Of a DNA stretch of 64,000 bases, positions 34,272-47,010 are shown piece by piece. Source of the stretch: Zhengitettix transpicula (taxonomy: Eukaryota > Arthropoda > Insecta > Orthoptera > Tetrigidae); the NCBI GenBank assembly GCA_037074705.1, contig CM073593.1:13149001-13213000 (forward strand), written 5' to 3'. The first letter of the stretch is position 1. Each line of letters opens with the position of its first letter. The notes under the pieces are model-generated. The model was not told where the DNA came from. It did not search any database and saw only the letters and a list, made by a program, of their open reading frames with translations. The translations under genes were made by a program, and so were the position numbers.

Positions 34272-34442
34272 ATTCTATTAGTGAATTGACAACTGCTGGT
34301 GATTCGGAAAATCGTAGTTACAACGTCCTCGTAGGAGGTCATATATATTGTGTTAATGCATTTCGTTTGGAACGGTAATTAGATATATGATATGAGATCA
34401 CGGCAAATAAATCGTCTTTCAGAAATAAACCAAAAGGACTAT

Positions 34443-34875
34443 CTTGCTCCTTCCGGATTTTCCAGTCCTTGATTCCTTGATTGTTCCCATAAGAACTTCG
34501 GCTGACTTTGAAGGGTGTATGTTCCGGGGTGGCAGACGTTCGGGATGTGGTAAGATTTGTTCGCTGTTTTCCTTGGACCAGTCGTGCAACAACCTCCCCC
34601 AAATCCCGTCGAGGCATGGAGTCCGCCGTTATCGGATGGGTGTGGGACGAGTACCAATATCCAAAACTATCTAATACGGGTTTCTCCAGGGTCTCCTTGT
34701 ATCGCAATTTAGGCGAATGCGGAGTAGGATACTTAAAATACAGTCCTGGGGGTCTACTTACCTGATAGCTACCTTTTAACTTCATTCCTCAACCCCCTTT
34801 TCATCCCTTCGAATGCTATTAAAGGGGAGAGCGATCAAAGCGGATAACCCTCATGTAGTCTGTCACTCAAAACAA
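34443..34875 (+). repeat. SINE-like family, divergent copy
   Basis: Aligns through most of the family (gtgtatgttccggggt, gtcgaggcatgg, tgctattaaaggggag, ccctcatgtag) but with many substitutions and indels. It is an old copy or a separate subfamily. Confidence 0.7.
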
Positions 34876-34883
34876 AGCACACG

Positions 34884-35151
34884 ATGTTAAAATTAACCTT
34901 TAAATCTGTGAATAAAATTTCATAGATATAAGATATCCATTCGTTAAAATTGTTTACAGAAGCTTTCATCGATTTTCATCCATATAATCATCTGGTTTGA
35001 GGCTGGAGGCATTTTTTTTAGACGGCCTTCAGCATCAAAGTAGATGATTACGTCGAGGAAAATCGTCGAAAGCTTCTGTAAATATTTTCTCTGAATGCAT
35101 ATAATATATCTATGAAATTTTATTGACAGGATTAAAGGTTAATTTTAACAT
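34884..35151. mobile_element. 268-bp near-palindromic MITE (hairpin)
   Basis: The two halves are inverted copies for almost the whole length, joined by a loop of about 12 bases near 35,012. The outermost 15 bp are perfect (atgttaaaattaacc / ggttaattttaacat). Internal matches include tttacagaagcttt and aataaaatttcatagatat. It has no coding capacity. As RNA it would fold into one long hairpin. No target duplication is clear. Confidence 0.8.
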
Positions 35152-35154
35152 TTA

Positions 35155-36180
35155 ATTATTCACCTGTTTTAAATTCGATATAAAAAGCAGAATATATTAT
35201 GCGGAGCGACACAGTTTCAGCAGATATTAGTGGTTCGTACTGGTGAATGAGAGGAACCGCGGCATTGCAATACTGATCTGTAAACTGATTGCAGTTCCAT
35301 AATGGATCAGGATGGAAAACTCTCGACCGCACATTTGCCATCAATTGTATTAGTCTGAACCAGGCTCACCTGATTTCATTCTCCATGGGAAATTTTAGAA
35401 CATCAATCAAGTATGGATATTTCGCGTAAATTGATCACAGGTACAATTAATTAATTCAAGAACAGAATAAATTATTTTAAATGGAGCTCAGCCATTTCCT
35501 TCAATGCTGACAATTCTGTTTTAGGTCCAATTACGGTAAAATTAATATTTAATTCTGACCCTTTCTTATAATTATCTGCGGTATGTTGTGCTCTGTAACA
35601 AAGGCTTAAATAATGTGACCCTGAATCTCCAGTTCAAATTATATCGGAAGCCACTATTAAAATTGTAGTTGTGTAAGTTTTTTATTTCTATTTTCATAAT
35701 TATATATTACTTTAAAAGACCGATATAAATAGATTGTTATCAAATTAATTTTATATAACAGTCTGAAATTATTTTTTTCCACTATCCAGAAATAGCGTCT
35801 TAAATTTCTGAAACTATTAAATAAATTTTTGTTAATAATTATAATATTGAAATTAATTAATCCAATCGAAACAGATTTAATTATCCATCCAGAAAGTCAT
35901 AATTACAGGACAACGAATCCAGAATTGTAAATGAGTATAGTTTAATAAACTTAATCGTTTTTCTCATATCGTACTTTAGGCTGTAATTTCATAGTTTAAT
36001 TATTATTAATATATTTATTGCCATAAGACAAAATGAAAACTTATAGGCACATGCATTCATGAATATAAATATTGACTATATAAAATTGTGTCACATAAAG
36101 GAAATTGTCTTATTCAGTACTAGATACAGAACTTTTTTTACCGCCCTCATAATGCAAATATAGTTTTATAGTCTATATGA
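35155..36180. other. AT-rich stretch without a gene
   Basis: One 62-codon open frame without a domain. Confidence 0.5.
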
Positions 36181-36279
36181 ATTAGTTAAATGGATTCTGA
36201 GATATGTTATAAGTTTCTGCACGGCAGTGATTGGTTATGGGATGTTTCTTCGTGTTTGCTTAAGTATCGACATGTTTTG

Positions 36280-36610
36280 GTATTCCGAAAGAATCGAGCC
36301 GTTTCTTGCCGTCATCATGAAATGTCTGAGAGAAGCGCCCGACTTAGAGAAAGGATAAGCAGCTTGCGCGACCTCTCCCGACCTTAGTGCGCACTAATGC
36401 GTCTCGTTCCGCAGTCTTCGAAGACTTCGATAAGAATCGCATTGCAGTACTTCGGCCCGACTCATGAATAAAGCAATCAGCCAGGCTAGAAGCACCTGGT
36501 GCCGCCTTCTCAAGGAGCCGTAGGCCGGAACATATGGCGGCTCTCATGCACTCAAACAAAGCAGTGCCTCCGCGTCCCATTTTCCAAGAAACTGACAACG
36601 AATGCAAAAG
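36280..36610. other. GC-enriched island with 87-codon open frame
   Basis: A minus-strand open frame (36344-36607) and a plus-strand 65-codon frame (36190-36387) overlap at their ends. I recognise no domain. The composition contrast is sharp. It could be an exon or regulatory DNA. Confidence 0.25.
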
Positions 36611-36944
36611 GAATTGGAACTTTTTTGCAACGACTCACATTCGCGCTTCATTTTAATTAGTCTGATATGAGTGGATTAGTAAATCAGACAGGAGGTGAAA
36701 AATTAACAATATTGGCCTATTAAGCCTGTGATAAGCCTGAACTCCGTGAAACACATGTCAATTCAACAAAGGAAAACAAAATAAGTGCCCCAGAACCGGA
36801 GATATTAAACGAAAAATAGATGTTACGAAAAATTTGAAAATTACATGATGAATTTTTTACACTAAAACAGATAAATTATTTCTAACAATTCGAATAACAT
36901 CAACAGTCACCACTGACTTCTTTTAATTTTATTTTACTACTAGC

Positions 36945-37740
36945 TGGGTGCCCGGCATAATTGATAAAGTTTTTTTATCTCAATGTTTTAATCACTCAGA
37001 AATGGTAGTGTAAATGCTAATTCTTCATTTTCGAAACATTAATGTAGAATTTTATAGTTGTTATATTTATCTGTAAAAAATAAAAAATATTTTTCTAATA
37101 CAATTTTCATTTTAACACTATCACACGTAAAACAAAATTTTTATATAAATTTGTTAAAATAAATACATTACAAATTAATATTTCTTATAACGCTGATCAT
37201 TAATTTTCAAAATTACTCAAAATCACCCGTGCACAAACCTTCAACATCTCCAAAATTTATTCGTAAAACTGATGTAGATATGAATTGAAAATTCCAGGAG
37301 GGAGAAAATAAATTTTGGGCAAATTGAAAGTTTGTGCAATGACAATTTTGAGACATTTCCAAAATTAGTTTTTGTTTTTATGAAACATACTACCTGCATG
37401 AAAAGCGTTGCCCTGGTTGTCATAATTAAACTCAACGACCTCAAATCTCAGTTGTTTTTAGGATATTTTTATGTAACGCCCCTCCACGCCCATGCCAAAG
37501 GGTGCTCCCCTCCCAGACCGAAATTATACACAAAAATATATCGAGAAAAGCTATCAATCCCGTTGACCCCATAAATTAGACGTAAATATCAACCGTATTA
37601 GGAAGTTTGAAAATTTCCCTCGCCGCCCCTGGGGGAGACAGTCGACTCTTAACCCCACAGTCTTTGTTTCTGGTTCTAAAGGAACACGTTCAAGTTCACA
37701 ATTTCTCCATGGGAGTAGATTTTATGGAAATTTACTTCTG
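36945..37740 (+). repeat. GTGCCCGGCGTTG-family copy, interrupted
   Basis: The head tagctgggtgcccggc lies at about 36944-36959. The body resumes at about 37,400 (ggttgtcataattaaactca) and runs to tgtttctggttctaaagg. About 440 bp of AT-rich DNA separate them, consistent with an insertion or with two fragments. Confidence 0.65.
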
Positions 37741-37744
37741 TGTA

Positions 37745-39350
37745 TTTATTTAAAGGAAATAAATAATTTTGTATAACAATAAAAGTCGAAAATGTATTAT
37801 CTGGTGGGACTTTTACATGTTTTTTTATTATTACTTGCCTTTATGCGTATTCTGTTCAAAATTGGTTTTACTTTAACTTTTATTCTTTATTGAGTTAAAT
37901 ATAATAAGTAATAAGTTAGACAATCGTAATTCTGTTAAAATTGAAAAAAGAAATATTTACCTTGGAAGTAAAAACTAATAAAGCAATGAAGTCTGCAATT
38001 ATCCTTAAAAGGACGCGGAAGAGTCGGTGTTGCGAATTTTATAATACACCAATTAAACCTTAATACATTTTTCATATTCTTTTCAAAATATACGAGTATA
38101 TTTATTACAATACCAACAAAAGAGAGGTATTTTTAAAAGAATAAAAAGCCTTGTACGCAATGCATGGGATTGTTTGGGGATATTCGTGCTGTAGCAAACC
38201 ACTTAAGACTTGGTAAAAAGTCCCTCTTCTTTGCAGAAAGGGCATTCTTCAGATTCGGAGGGTCTCCATCCGACTGTAAATAATGATGTAGACAGTTTCG
38301 CACTACTGCGCCCGCAAACCTATTATTTTATCAGGTCCCCCGGAATAAAATTACTGCTCAACTCCCGATGTTGAAGAATAAATTGAAAATTCCTGTCTCA
38401 GCATTTTTACAATTCTTTAATCAATCGCGTTCAAGGGACTTAAATTAATACAATTCCCGTAGAGAGAACAGATGAAAGAAGTAATTTCCGTATAGGAGAC
38501 AAAAGACGGGTCTCTAGTTGAACTTATAATGAACCAAAGAGAACGGTAGCTGCTACTGGCGACGTAATTCAGGAAATGAAATAGGGAGAACAACTCTTTC
38601 CGCCCAGCTTACATGTCTTTGAGGAGAACTTCTTTTGAGCCGCCAAAGCAACGCTAAGCGCCTCAATGGCGCAGATCGAGTTTCGCTGAGTGGGGAGAAA
38701 AATTCAATCGATGCGTGGGGATAAGGTAAAATTAATTTCAAATCAATTAACGGAGAGTAGTTCAAACAGTTTTCATTGACGACAGAGTACTGAATTCGTA
38801 AAACGTGATTAAATTATATTTTCCGCTTTCTTCAGTAGCGTTTTTTGCTAATCTTTACAAATATTTGACGTATTAATTGTCAAATTAATATAACATTTTT
38901 AAATGTTATTGGAATAGGAATTGCAAATGTCCTCTACAAGGAATGACAAACACAATGGACACTTCTCGTTGGAGTTTGTTTCAACTGTGCAAATTATTAT
39001 TTCCGTGTACTTATTCGTCAGCAGATTATAATGGCTCATTCAGATAACCCTTGTCAAATTCACGACAATGTGATCCTGCCACTGGAACTGACAAGTTCCG
39101 TGGAAATGAGAGTCGCAATAATTGGCGGGTAGGGGAGACCGGCTTTGTGAGCTTACCAAGAAGGTTTCAAATAGTATAAAATTACCAGTAACGCGAAAAA
39201 ATATTAATATACATTAATGGAAACTGACAATTATAAAAAATTATGCGTCGAAAATAATATGGTTTCATATGTTTGAAATAAAAATACATATGTGATTTAT
39301 CCCGCCAATTTATATAATAATTAGAATATAAGTACTACAAGAAAATATAA
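37745..39350. other. AT-rich stretch, GC-richer patch at 38.55-38.75 kb
   Basis: A 70-codon minus-strand open frame in the GC-richer patch has no recognised domain. Nothing else could be supported. Confidence 0.4.
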
Positions 39351-39355
39351 TATAT

Positions 39356-40738
39356 TGTAATAACCACATAATGTCGTCGAAATAAAAAGAATAATATTTA
39401 TGAACAGCAAATAAATTTATTAACACAAGAAGAATTTATAATTGATTTTAATATTTTACCATTATAATAAGAAACTCTTGCTCTCATGGGTCTCTACTGG
39501 GTTTGACAACGGACAGAATCGAACTATTAAAAAGACCCAACATTTAAGTTTTAAATTAAACAAAAGTATTTACTAAATTTATTAATGAACTTAACCTGTA
39601 GATTGCTTCTAACTTTATTATCAAAAGAAGAGAACGACATCTGACTGTTATCCTTTAATAACGTTTACATCTGTTAATATTATGCATCCCAACTGACGGT
39701 TTCTCAGGTTTACTTCGACTCGTTCTTAAGACACTCACTTTATATCCTTGACATTCACTCACTGACTAACACAATATCACTGATTCGCCGTGACACTCCT
39801 TGACGTCGTTTGCTGCATCCAGGTCGCCTACCATCGAAGACAGGTCAAATTCTCCTACTCATACAGATAGAGCTTCTGTATTTTAAAAATGTTTATAGCT
39901 CTTATGGTTTTGCTGACTGATGCTGACTGTCTCTCGTTCCTCTCCCACGCTAACTGTGTCTGTCTCCTCTCCCACGTTAACTCCAACTGTCCAACTGTGC
40001 TCACAATAGGTTATTTCTCCTATATATACCACCAGCCTCCTTGTTTTTCTCTTGATGCAAAGTTTCGTCGCAACGGCGCGGTGACAGAATCCCATTACTG
40101 AAATTTACGTACCGGCCGCTGGAGTCCTTCCGCCGCCTGCCCTCTTTTGTCTGCAACCCGACAATCGCGACAGGTCCAATTTGTCTTTGGACCTCTCCGC
40201 TCACAAGTGCGCGATACTAATTTCTCCAGATCCTAAGTCAACAAGTGCCTGGACCCTCATCATCCCAAGTAATTTTGCCATTCGACTCGCTTGCAGCTGC
40301 AGTATTTCGCCCCCGCAATTACTCAGGACTTGTCAGCTGCTCTCTTTTGTCCGACTCGCACAAGATCTTTTCTTGCAAGTCCCAAGCAACTACGCCACTT
40401 GTCAGGTCATTCGTCAGAGACAATAGCCTGCTCTAACATAGCCACTTTGGGAACATCTGCTCGCCCACGTTCTGCGTTACGAATTCTTCACGCCGTTCCC
40501 CAAATCAATAATTTACTGGACCCGCAATCACTCTTTAGACCTAATTGCCGCACCGTCACACTGTCTCTACAAATTACGGCTTCCTCTCTGCCGCTCACCA
40601 GCACTCATCCTAGATAAATGTCTTACCGCTCCGTCTTGTCACCTCGTGACAGGACCCGCGGTTCCTTTTTCTTCGCATTCTCTTTATACTACATGTGCGC
40701 TGCTTTTTAATCCAATGCATTATATTAAATGCATTACA
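39356..40738 (-). mobile_element. Solo LTR, copy C, flanked by ATAT
   Basis: Starts TGTAAT and ends ATTACA, with ATAT at 39352-39355 and 40739-40742 and no internal retrotransposon sequence. The first third shares ctctactgggtttgac and a cgacatctgactgtt block with copies A, B and D. The remainder (about 39,800-40,680) is C-rich and diverged, so this is a related subfamily. Several 60-108-codon open frames in the C-rich part run in mutually inconsistent frames and are not genes. The strand is inferred by homology to copy A. Confidence 0.65.
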
Positions 40739-40979
40739 ATATATTGTAATTTTAAATCTAATAATGTTATTTTGAGGTTATATAAATATAATTAGATTAA
40801 TTTTGAATTGAAAATGACACTTTCATTTGAACATATGCAATAAAATCACAAAGTTTATACGTCGAACATTTTATCTCCACAAATAATGTCTTTAAAATCT
40901 TGTTGTAAATAATTCTCCTTATCAGGTATTAGGTATCAGGTATTGAATTACAAACAGAGAAATAATAACAGTTAAGCTC

Positions 40980-41340
40980 TGATTGAGATCGTTAGGTAAA
41001 AGTACACTTTTTCTTCAAGGATTTAAGTTGGGGTGGGAAAATATTTCTATAAACTGAAATTGAATACTTCCGCGGTATAACCTCGTGATACAGCTTCACT
41101 CTACTACTGTTTACTGTAGTTTTTTCCGTACCAGCGTAATAGTGTCTGACAATTCCCACAGCTGTCGGAACTGGCCCACTGCGGCGATAAGTAAGCAGGA
41201 CCACTGCATGGCTTCCGTATCAGGAGTTGACCAGTGGCAAAAGCATCAATTGTGAGCGTGAGAAGTTTTCTTGAAGTCGAGCTAGTTCGGTCTGACTTTA
41301 GACGGCACGTCCGTCTCCAATGATTTCCTGACAATCTGTC
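40980..41340 (-). other. Overlapping minus-strand open frames, unassigned
   Basis: Two minus-strand frames (40992-41204, 41104-41334) overlap in a less AT-rich block. The arrangement could be one frameshifted coding relic, but I recognise no family. Confidence 0.2.
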
Positions 41341-41948
41341 GTACTTACAAATGTTGCATACGAAACGGAATTGTTTCTAAGTTCAGAACAACATTAAAAA
41401 TCTTCAAAGTTCAGAAAAATGTTTAAATTTTCTAAGTCCAAATTTCCAAGGAGTATCGTGAAGTTTCTCCGATAAACCCACACCAAGACTGAATCATTTG
41501 GCTTTTTCAGAACACCTTTTATAGTTTTACTGCGAAACGTCCAGACGTTTATGTGCGCTCGACAATCGGAATCCACACTTAAGTTCCATTATTAACTTGC
41601 TTATTTTCAATATTCAAGAAATTCATCGTACTTTTGACACATTATTCATAATATTTTTACACTTTATTGTTTTGATAGACAGTTTTCAAGCTTCTACAAT
41701 GAATTTAAATAGTTAAACACTAAATACATTTATAACAGATAAATTTAAGACATAAATTAATTATTTTAAAACTCAGACCCAATTATATGGTGTTCAACTA
41801 ATTACTTAAAGTGTTCAAGGGAGTTAAGACGAATAAAATTGTTTAAAATTTCCAGAAATGGTTTCGAAATTAGCTCGTTTCTTCTAATAAACCTACTAAT
41901 AATTGAAATAAAAAGAAAAAAATTGCAACATAACTTCACTTCTTTACA

Positions 41949-41953
41949 ATATA

Positions 41954-42008
<55 letters not shown>
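41949..42008. repeat. (AT)n microsatellite
   Basis: About 30 AT units with one interruption (acat). Confidence 0.95.
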
Positions 42009-42010
<2 letters not shown>

Positions 42011-42189
42011 ATCCCATTTTTCCCAGCAATTAATTTCTTGTTTGGTCCATTATTTCCATTGAAACCTACCACTATGGGCACAATTGAACCTTAAGATTTG
42101 GGATTTTTTCGTCGAAAGTGTTATATATTTTTGTAACATCGCGAAGCTTCACTGTTTGTTCTCACGACACATATAAGAATTTTTTTTCT

Positions 42190-42350
42190 ATGTAAGTCTT
42201 GAGAGCAATGGAGAAAGGCCGCGGACGACGCGGCGACGGCGATCGCCTATTGACGGCCCAGCATCCTGGCGATGTCACTTTCTCCGATACTCCTTGTTAC
42301 GGCTAACAAGAAAGTTCCACTTGACGAGACATCCGCGTGGCTAGCCCTTC
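42190..42350. other. GC-rich island
   Basis: Short CpG-rich block (gccgcggacgacgcggcgac) in AT-rich DNA with no open frame of note. Function unknown; regulatory or untranslated sequence is possible. Confidence 0.25.
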
Positions 42351-42662
42351 CTCCACCAACCAAATGAACCTTCAAATTGTGATGTGTGCACATGCGGACC
42401 CTTTAAAGTTAGAACAGATTTTTACTCAACATTCTATTCATTCTCTCGTATATACCATTATATTCTTTTATTACTAAAAATTTTAAATATTTCGAAAAGT
42501 ATTATTACTAATATAAATTTCATAATAAATTTACTTAATACAAGTACATAGATTTTTAATCCACAGATAACTAAAACTCAAATTACTATTACTTTTATTA
42601 AATTTGAACGGAAACAATTTCGCCCGATAATTTGGCCATACTCATGTACGAAAACAAAATAC

Positions 42663-42692
42663 TATATATATATATATATATGTATATATATA
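42663..42692. repeat. (AT)n microsatellite
   Basis: AT tract with interruptions. Confidence 0.85.
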
Positions 42693-42789
42693 ATTTGTCA
42701 ACATGTAAATATCTACATATATTTATAAGAATGTATAAAAAGAATAATTGTCTAATACATCAACCTGTACGTTTGTGTGTGTGGCGTGT

Positions 42790-43075
42790 ATGTGTGTTCC
42801 GCATAAAAGTTCCGTGGAGAATATTTGACCTAATTTCGTACACCTGTTTATTTTGAACCGGAAACATACACTATGGGGAGTAAGACACGTCTACCGTCTC
42901 GAGGGGCTGAGATGGAATTTTCAAACATGGTCAAATGGCCAATATGTGCGTCGAATAAATATTTTCCAGGCTCTATGAGATTGATAATGTTTCTCCTGAT
43001 GTTTTTTGTGTATAATTTCATCCGTTTCGGCATGTGAGAGGAGCACCCTTAGAGGTGGGAGTGAAGAGACTAACA
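42790..43075 (-). repeat. GTGCCCGGCGTTG-family copy, minus
   Basis: Contains gaaccggaaacatacac, gtcgaataaatattttcc and gaggagcaccctta, the reverse of the family order seen at 32060-32460. Confidence 0.65.
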
Positions 43076-43351
43076 CAAACTTTACATATATATAAGGAAT
43101 TAATTATTAATATTATTATATATAATTTATTCGATGATGTTGAATATTGTGATAAATTTGTCTGTATGCTCTTCCAAGCTTTTAGTAACGGATATTAGGT
43201 TCCAAAAATTATTATTTATCCTATGTAAGAACTTTTAAAAATTTTAAATTATTTTTTTCTGGTTTCCATTAGATAATTATTATTGTTCATAATATTTACT
43301 AATGTTTTCTATGTAAATGATGTCTTTGGTGGTTTAAACTGCCATAATATG

Positions 43352-43377
43352 TATATATATATATATATATATATATT
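43352..43377. repeat. (AT)n microsatellite
   Basis: About 12 AT units. Confidence 0.9.
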
Positions 43378-43379
43378 TA

Positions 43380-44140
43380 AAAGTTGCATTCGTTAGTTTA
43401 GGTCAACAGTATCAATATTTTATCTAAAGCCTGAACATAATGATTCATATGCTCTGCTTTCATACAAGAGTATTCAGATATTTGAAAGTTTTTTTTTAAT
43501 GATTTATGGTCGCGTCAACCTGTTGGATATTGGCGAACCCTCTAATACTATTTACATATTTAAGTTACAGTAGGTTTGAAAGTTTGTCCAAATCAAAGAG
43601 TTCAAACATGTAATAAGCATTATGTTGTTTACACCAACTCTAGCTCGGATTTCAATTTTTCTGTATAGGACAAACTAATAGGACATAAATCCTTGTATCA
43701 AAGTCCACTACCAATACTAGATTTTGAATAAAGCTATTCGCAGCCATATACTACACTTTTATCCTACCTTCTTTGTTTTCATGTTAATTTCTCTACTATT
43801 GTTTACATATCTGCATTGCACCGCAAGTTATTTGAAAGTTTTTATTAATTTTACTTATATGTTAACAGGCACGAACAAATATTACGCATTTTTGGCCATT
43901 TTATTACTCAATTTCGAATGAGTTTTGTTCTTCCAATTAAATTTTGAGGTATTAATTTGAAATTACGAGAAGAAATCGTATTGTAGGACCTGGAAACACA
44001 AATTATAAATGTAGCTTTTGTTTTCATAAGGTTATCGATTAATAAGAAGTCAAGGAAACGTAGTAGCTCTTTCCTTTCTTGCAGATTTTGAAATAGATTT
44101 CTCCTTAATTTGTTTGATAGAATTAAAGCAATATTTAAGG
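43380..44140. other. AT-rich stretch without a gene
   Basis: One 65-codon hydrophobic open frame (43724-43921), most simply explained by T-rich composition. Confidence 0.4.
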
Positions 44141-44149
44141 GAGTTGAAA

Positions 44150-44610
44150 GCGGGAAACAGAGGGGAATTTAATACGTGAGGTGCCTTAAACCTTACACGT
44201 AGGATGGCGCGGGCAGCCATTACTGTCACGCTTAAAGTTAAGTGCTCTCATTAGAAGAACGCTGCATTGTCTGCGCCTGGGCCCAGGAATGCGATTTATT
44301 AAAGATCCCAGGATAATTTATGGGGAACTTCGGGGGAAGGAGTGCAAAGGATCTGGACTCATGGGAAACAGTATGCTCTTCAGTTTGTTCCACTGCGTGA
44401 CAAATACCTCGAGATGGGCTACGAGCCAAATAAAAAATTATAAATTTAGGGAATTAGTGAAGAAAACAAACATTTATTATACCAGTGTGCATGGGGAAAT
44501 TGTTCTCTTGGTTGCTTATCTTAAAAACGACGCTGGGTGTGGTCCTTCAGTTTATTACATTGGGCTGCAATCTAAGACCGTCGTTGCCTTTAAGCCCCAA
44601 GCGAAATAAA
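44150..44610. other. Mixed-composition stretch with 106-codon open frame
   Basis: A plus-strand frame at 44289-44609 has no recognised domain. The block at 44,190-44,380 is GC-enriched. Unassigned. Confidence 0.2.
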
Positions 44611-44730
44611 TGTAAATATATACTAAAGTTTCCAAATAAATACATGTTTTGTTATCTTAATTAAATACCTCTTATAATAAAATTCTGAACAGAGTTAATT
44701 TCAAAATATAATGCATTACAAGGTTTAACA

Positions 44731-44753
44731 ACCTTACCTTACCTTACCTTACC
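44731..44753. repeat. (CCTTA)n short tandem repeat
   Basis: Four to five units of cctta. It is not the insect telomere unit. Confidence 0.9.
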
Positions 44754-44779
44754 AACTATATATAATGAAATAATTTCAG

Positions 44780-45680
44780 GATTTGATAAAGGATTGTACA
44801 AGTGTTTTTTCTATGAGAGATAAAGCCAAATTTGGTGCAAGTCTCTTCAGAGGGTGGGTGGGAATAGAAACTTTCAATCATGTTAACCGGTCGATTTTTG
44901 CGTCAAATAAATATATTTCTGGATCAATGAGATTCATAAAATTTCCCTACATGTCCGCTGTGTATAATTTCAACGCATTTCGCGCTTGGGGCGGGAGCAC
45001 CCTTATGGGTGGAGTGGCATTACATAAAAATAACGCAAAACAATCGAGATTGGAGTCGAATCCGCGGTTATGGTTGTCACTGAGTTTAATTATGACATTC
45101 AACTTGCCGAGTAACTCCCTCATGCGGGGGTTGGTTGTTATGGGATTTAAAACATGTGAAATTGTGGATATTACCATGGAATTTGTGAGGTGAATGTTAT
45201 TGATAGTATTTCTACCGATGTTGTATGTGCCATGGGAGAGGAGCACACTTAGGGCTGGAAGTTGAGGGGCGTTACATAAAATTAACGCAAAAACAACCGA
45301 CATTCGAGTCAAATCTGGGGTTATGGATGTCGCTGAGTTTATTTATGACAACCTGGACAACGCGGCGGTGGGAGGATCTGGGCGGAACTAGAAATTTTAA
45401 AGTAAGTAACCGGCCGATTTTTTCGTTGAATAAATACTTTTTGTTTAACCCAGAGCAGCGGGGTTAGAAAATTTCGAACATGTTAAAACGGCCGATATAT
45501 TCGTCGAATGAAATTTTTTCGGGGTGAATGAGTTCACTCCCTTTTGGCAAGGGAAGTGAACGCATTTGCGGATGTGCGTGAAATAAAAATAACGCAAAAG
45601 CAACCGAAATTGAAGTCAAATCGGGGGTTATGGATTTATGAAAAGCCGGGCTACGCCGTCACCCAGCTAGTGCTTAATAA
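44780..45680 (-). repeat. GTGCCCGGCGTTG-family, three-unit tandem array, minus
   Basis: Three imperfect units of about 265 bp begin near 44,850, 45,116 and 45,376. Each carries an ac(a)taaaa(a)taacgcaaaa motif and ends in a gggttatgg(a/t)t motif. The array closes with the inverted head gccgggctacgccgtcaccc...agctagt at about 45,644-45,672. The 136-, 121- and 80-codon open frames here are translations of the repeat. Confidence 0.7.
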
Positions 45681-45689
45681 AAATTCCGA

Positions 45690-46640
45690 ACTATAAAAAT
45701 ATTTGAATAATGGATATTAACTGAACTTAAATTTGGTTGTCATAGAAAGAGATATATAAACAAGAATAAACTTAAGGAATACTGAAGGGAATAACATATA
45801 TTTACTAACTCAAACGATAAAAAATTTGACGAATACAAAATTAATTGTAAAGATTGCCAGCTGGAACAAATTGGATACACAGGTACAGACTTAAAAATAA
45901 CTCTAATATATAACCGCATTAGTAAATTTAAACCCCATTAAATATGCAACAAGTCCATTTCCATGAATCAAACAAATTACTAATCATAAAATGTACACGG
46001 AGAATAACAAAATTAAACATAAATGTCAGATTATTTACAAACGGAAAATACTGCAAGTGATTTATATTCATAAAAACATAAACAGAATAGAAACTTCTCA
46101 CAATGAAAGTTTAAATATTAAAAAAATATATGTCAATATAAATTAACCTGTAGTTAGGTTATTATGTATAAATAAAAATTAAAATAATACATAAATAACA
46201 TATAATAAAAAATATTGTATATTTAAATTTAGATAATTTACCTTTAACTGGTGGATATTTAAATGATGTTTTAAAATTCGCATTGTAAATGTATTTTTAG
46301 TTGATTTATCGTTAATTTTAAACTGTTTTTGTTACCTTATTATATTTCGTAAACCAGTAAGGCAGTTATTATTAATTTCCTTCAGAGGAGAGTTAAATTG
46401 TTTTATATTGTTTATTTCGTTTATTTGTTTGTTTATTTTATTTAACAACTGCTTTAATATAGATTAAAAAATTGCGTGTAAATTACTAAATGGAATGCGA
46501 AACATGCATCGTAACAAACCCGCATCTGCCAACTGGAAATATATTTCACGTCGAGCTCTTATTTGTTTATTTGTTTGCAGAGGATAAGCAAGTGAGAACT
46601 CCCTCTCGTATTTAGTTATTTCTATTTTATACTGTTTGCA
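45690..46640. other. AT-rich stretch without a gene
   Basis: No open frame above 60 codons and no recognisable repeat. Confidence 0.5.
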
Positions 46641-46649
46641 TCGCAATCA

Positions 46650-46900
46650 TGTAGAGTGGTGGCATATATGTAATCTACAAACCCCCTGCAGTTCGTTGCG
46701 CAAACATGAGAAATCGCGGCACAGTTCTGCTCATGTTGATGACACGTGCGCTTCCCATAACTTAGTTTGCGTGGGAAGGAAGACGCGTCGTCATGGCAAC
46801 ACATGAGATTAAGCTTCCCAGTGTGGTGTTGATTGCGAGACCGGCTTGTGATATTGGTACGGGCTCACTTGCTGCTAAGTAGCACGCCTCGGTTTTTAGC
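46650..46900. other. GC-enriched island with short motif matches
   Basis: Unique, less AT-rich block containing cacgtg-like (acacgtgcg) and gtcatggcaac, the latter similar to one half of an RFX X-box. It could be regulatory. No coding assignment. Confidence 0.2.
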
Positions 46901-46944
46901 CTATGAATTCTATTAACTGAGACGTTTAGCTCTCGAGTAATACA

Positions 46945-46948
<4 letters not shown>

Positions 46949-47003
<55 letters not shown>
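46949..47003. repeat. (AT)n microsatellite
   Basis: About 27 AT units at the left border of LTR copy D. Confidence 0.95.

Positions 47004-47010
<7 letters not shown>

Noticed and set aside
41802..42033. Tyr-Ile repeat protein on both strands
   Set aside because: It is the translation of an (AT)n microsatellite. The same occurs at 42.66, 46.95 and 61.85 kb.
44731..44753. Telomere-like repeat
   Set aside because: The unit is CCTTA, not the insect CCTAA (TTAGG) unit in any rotation, and only four or five units are present.
44783..45312. 136- and 121-codon overlapping open frames
   Set aside because: They are opposite-strand translations of a tandem, dispersed repeat.
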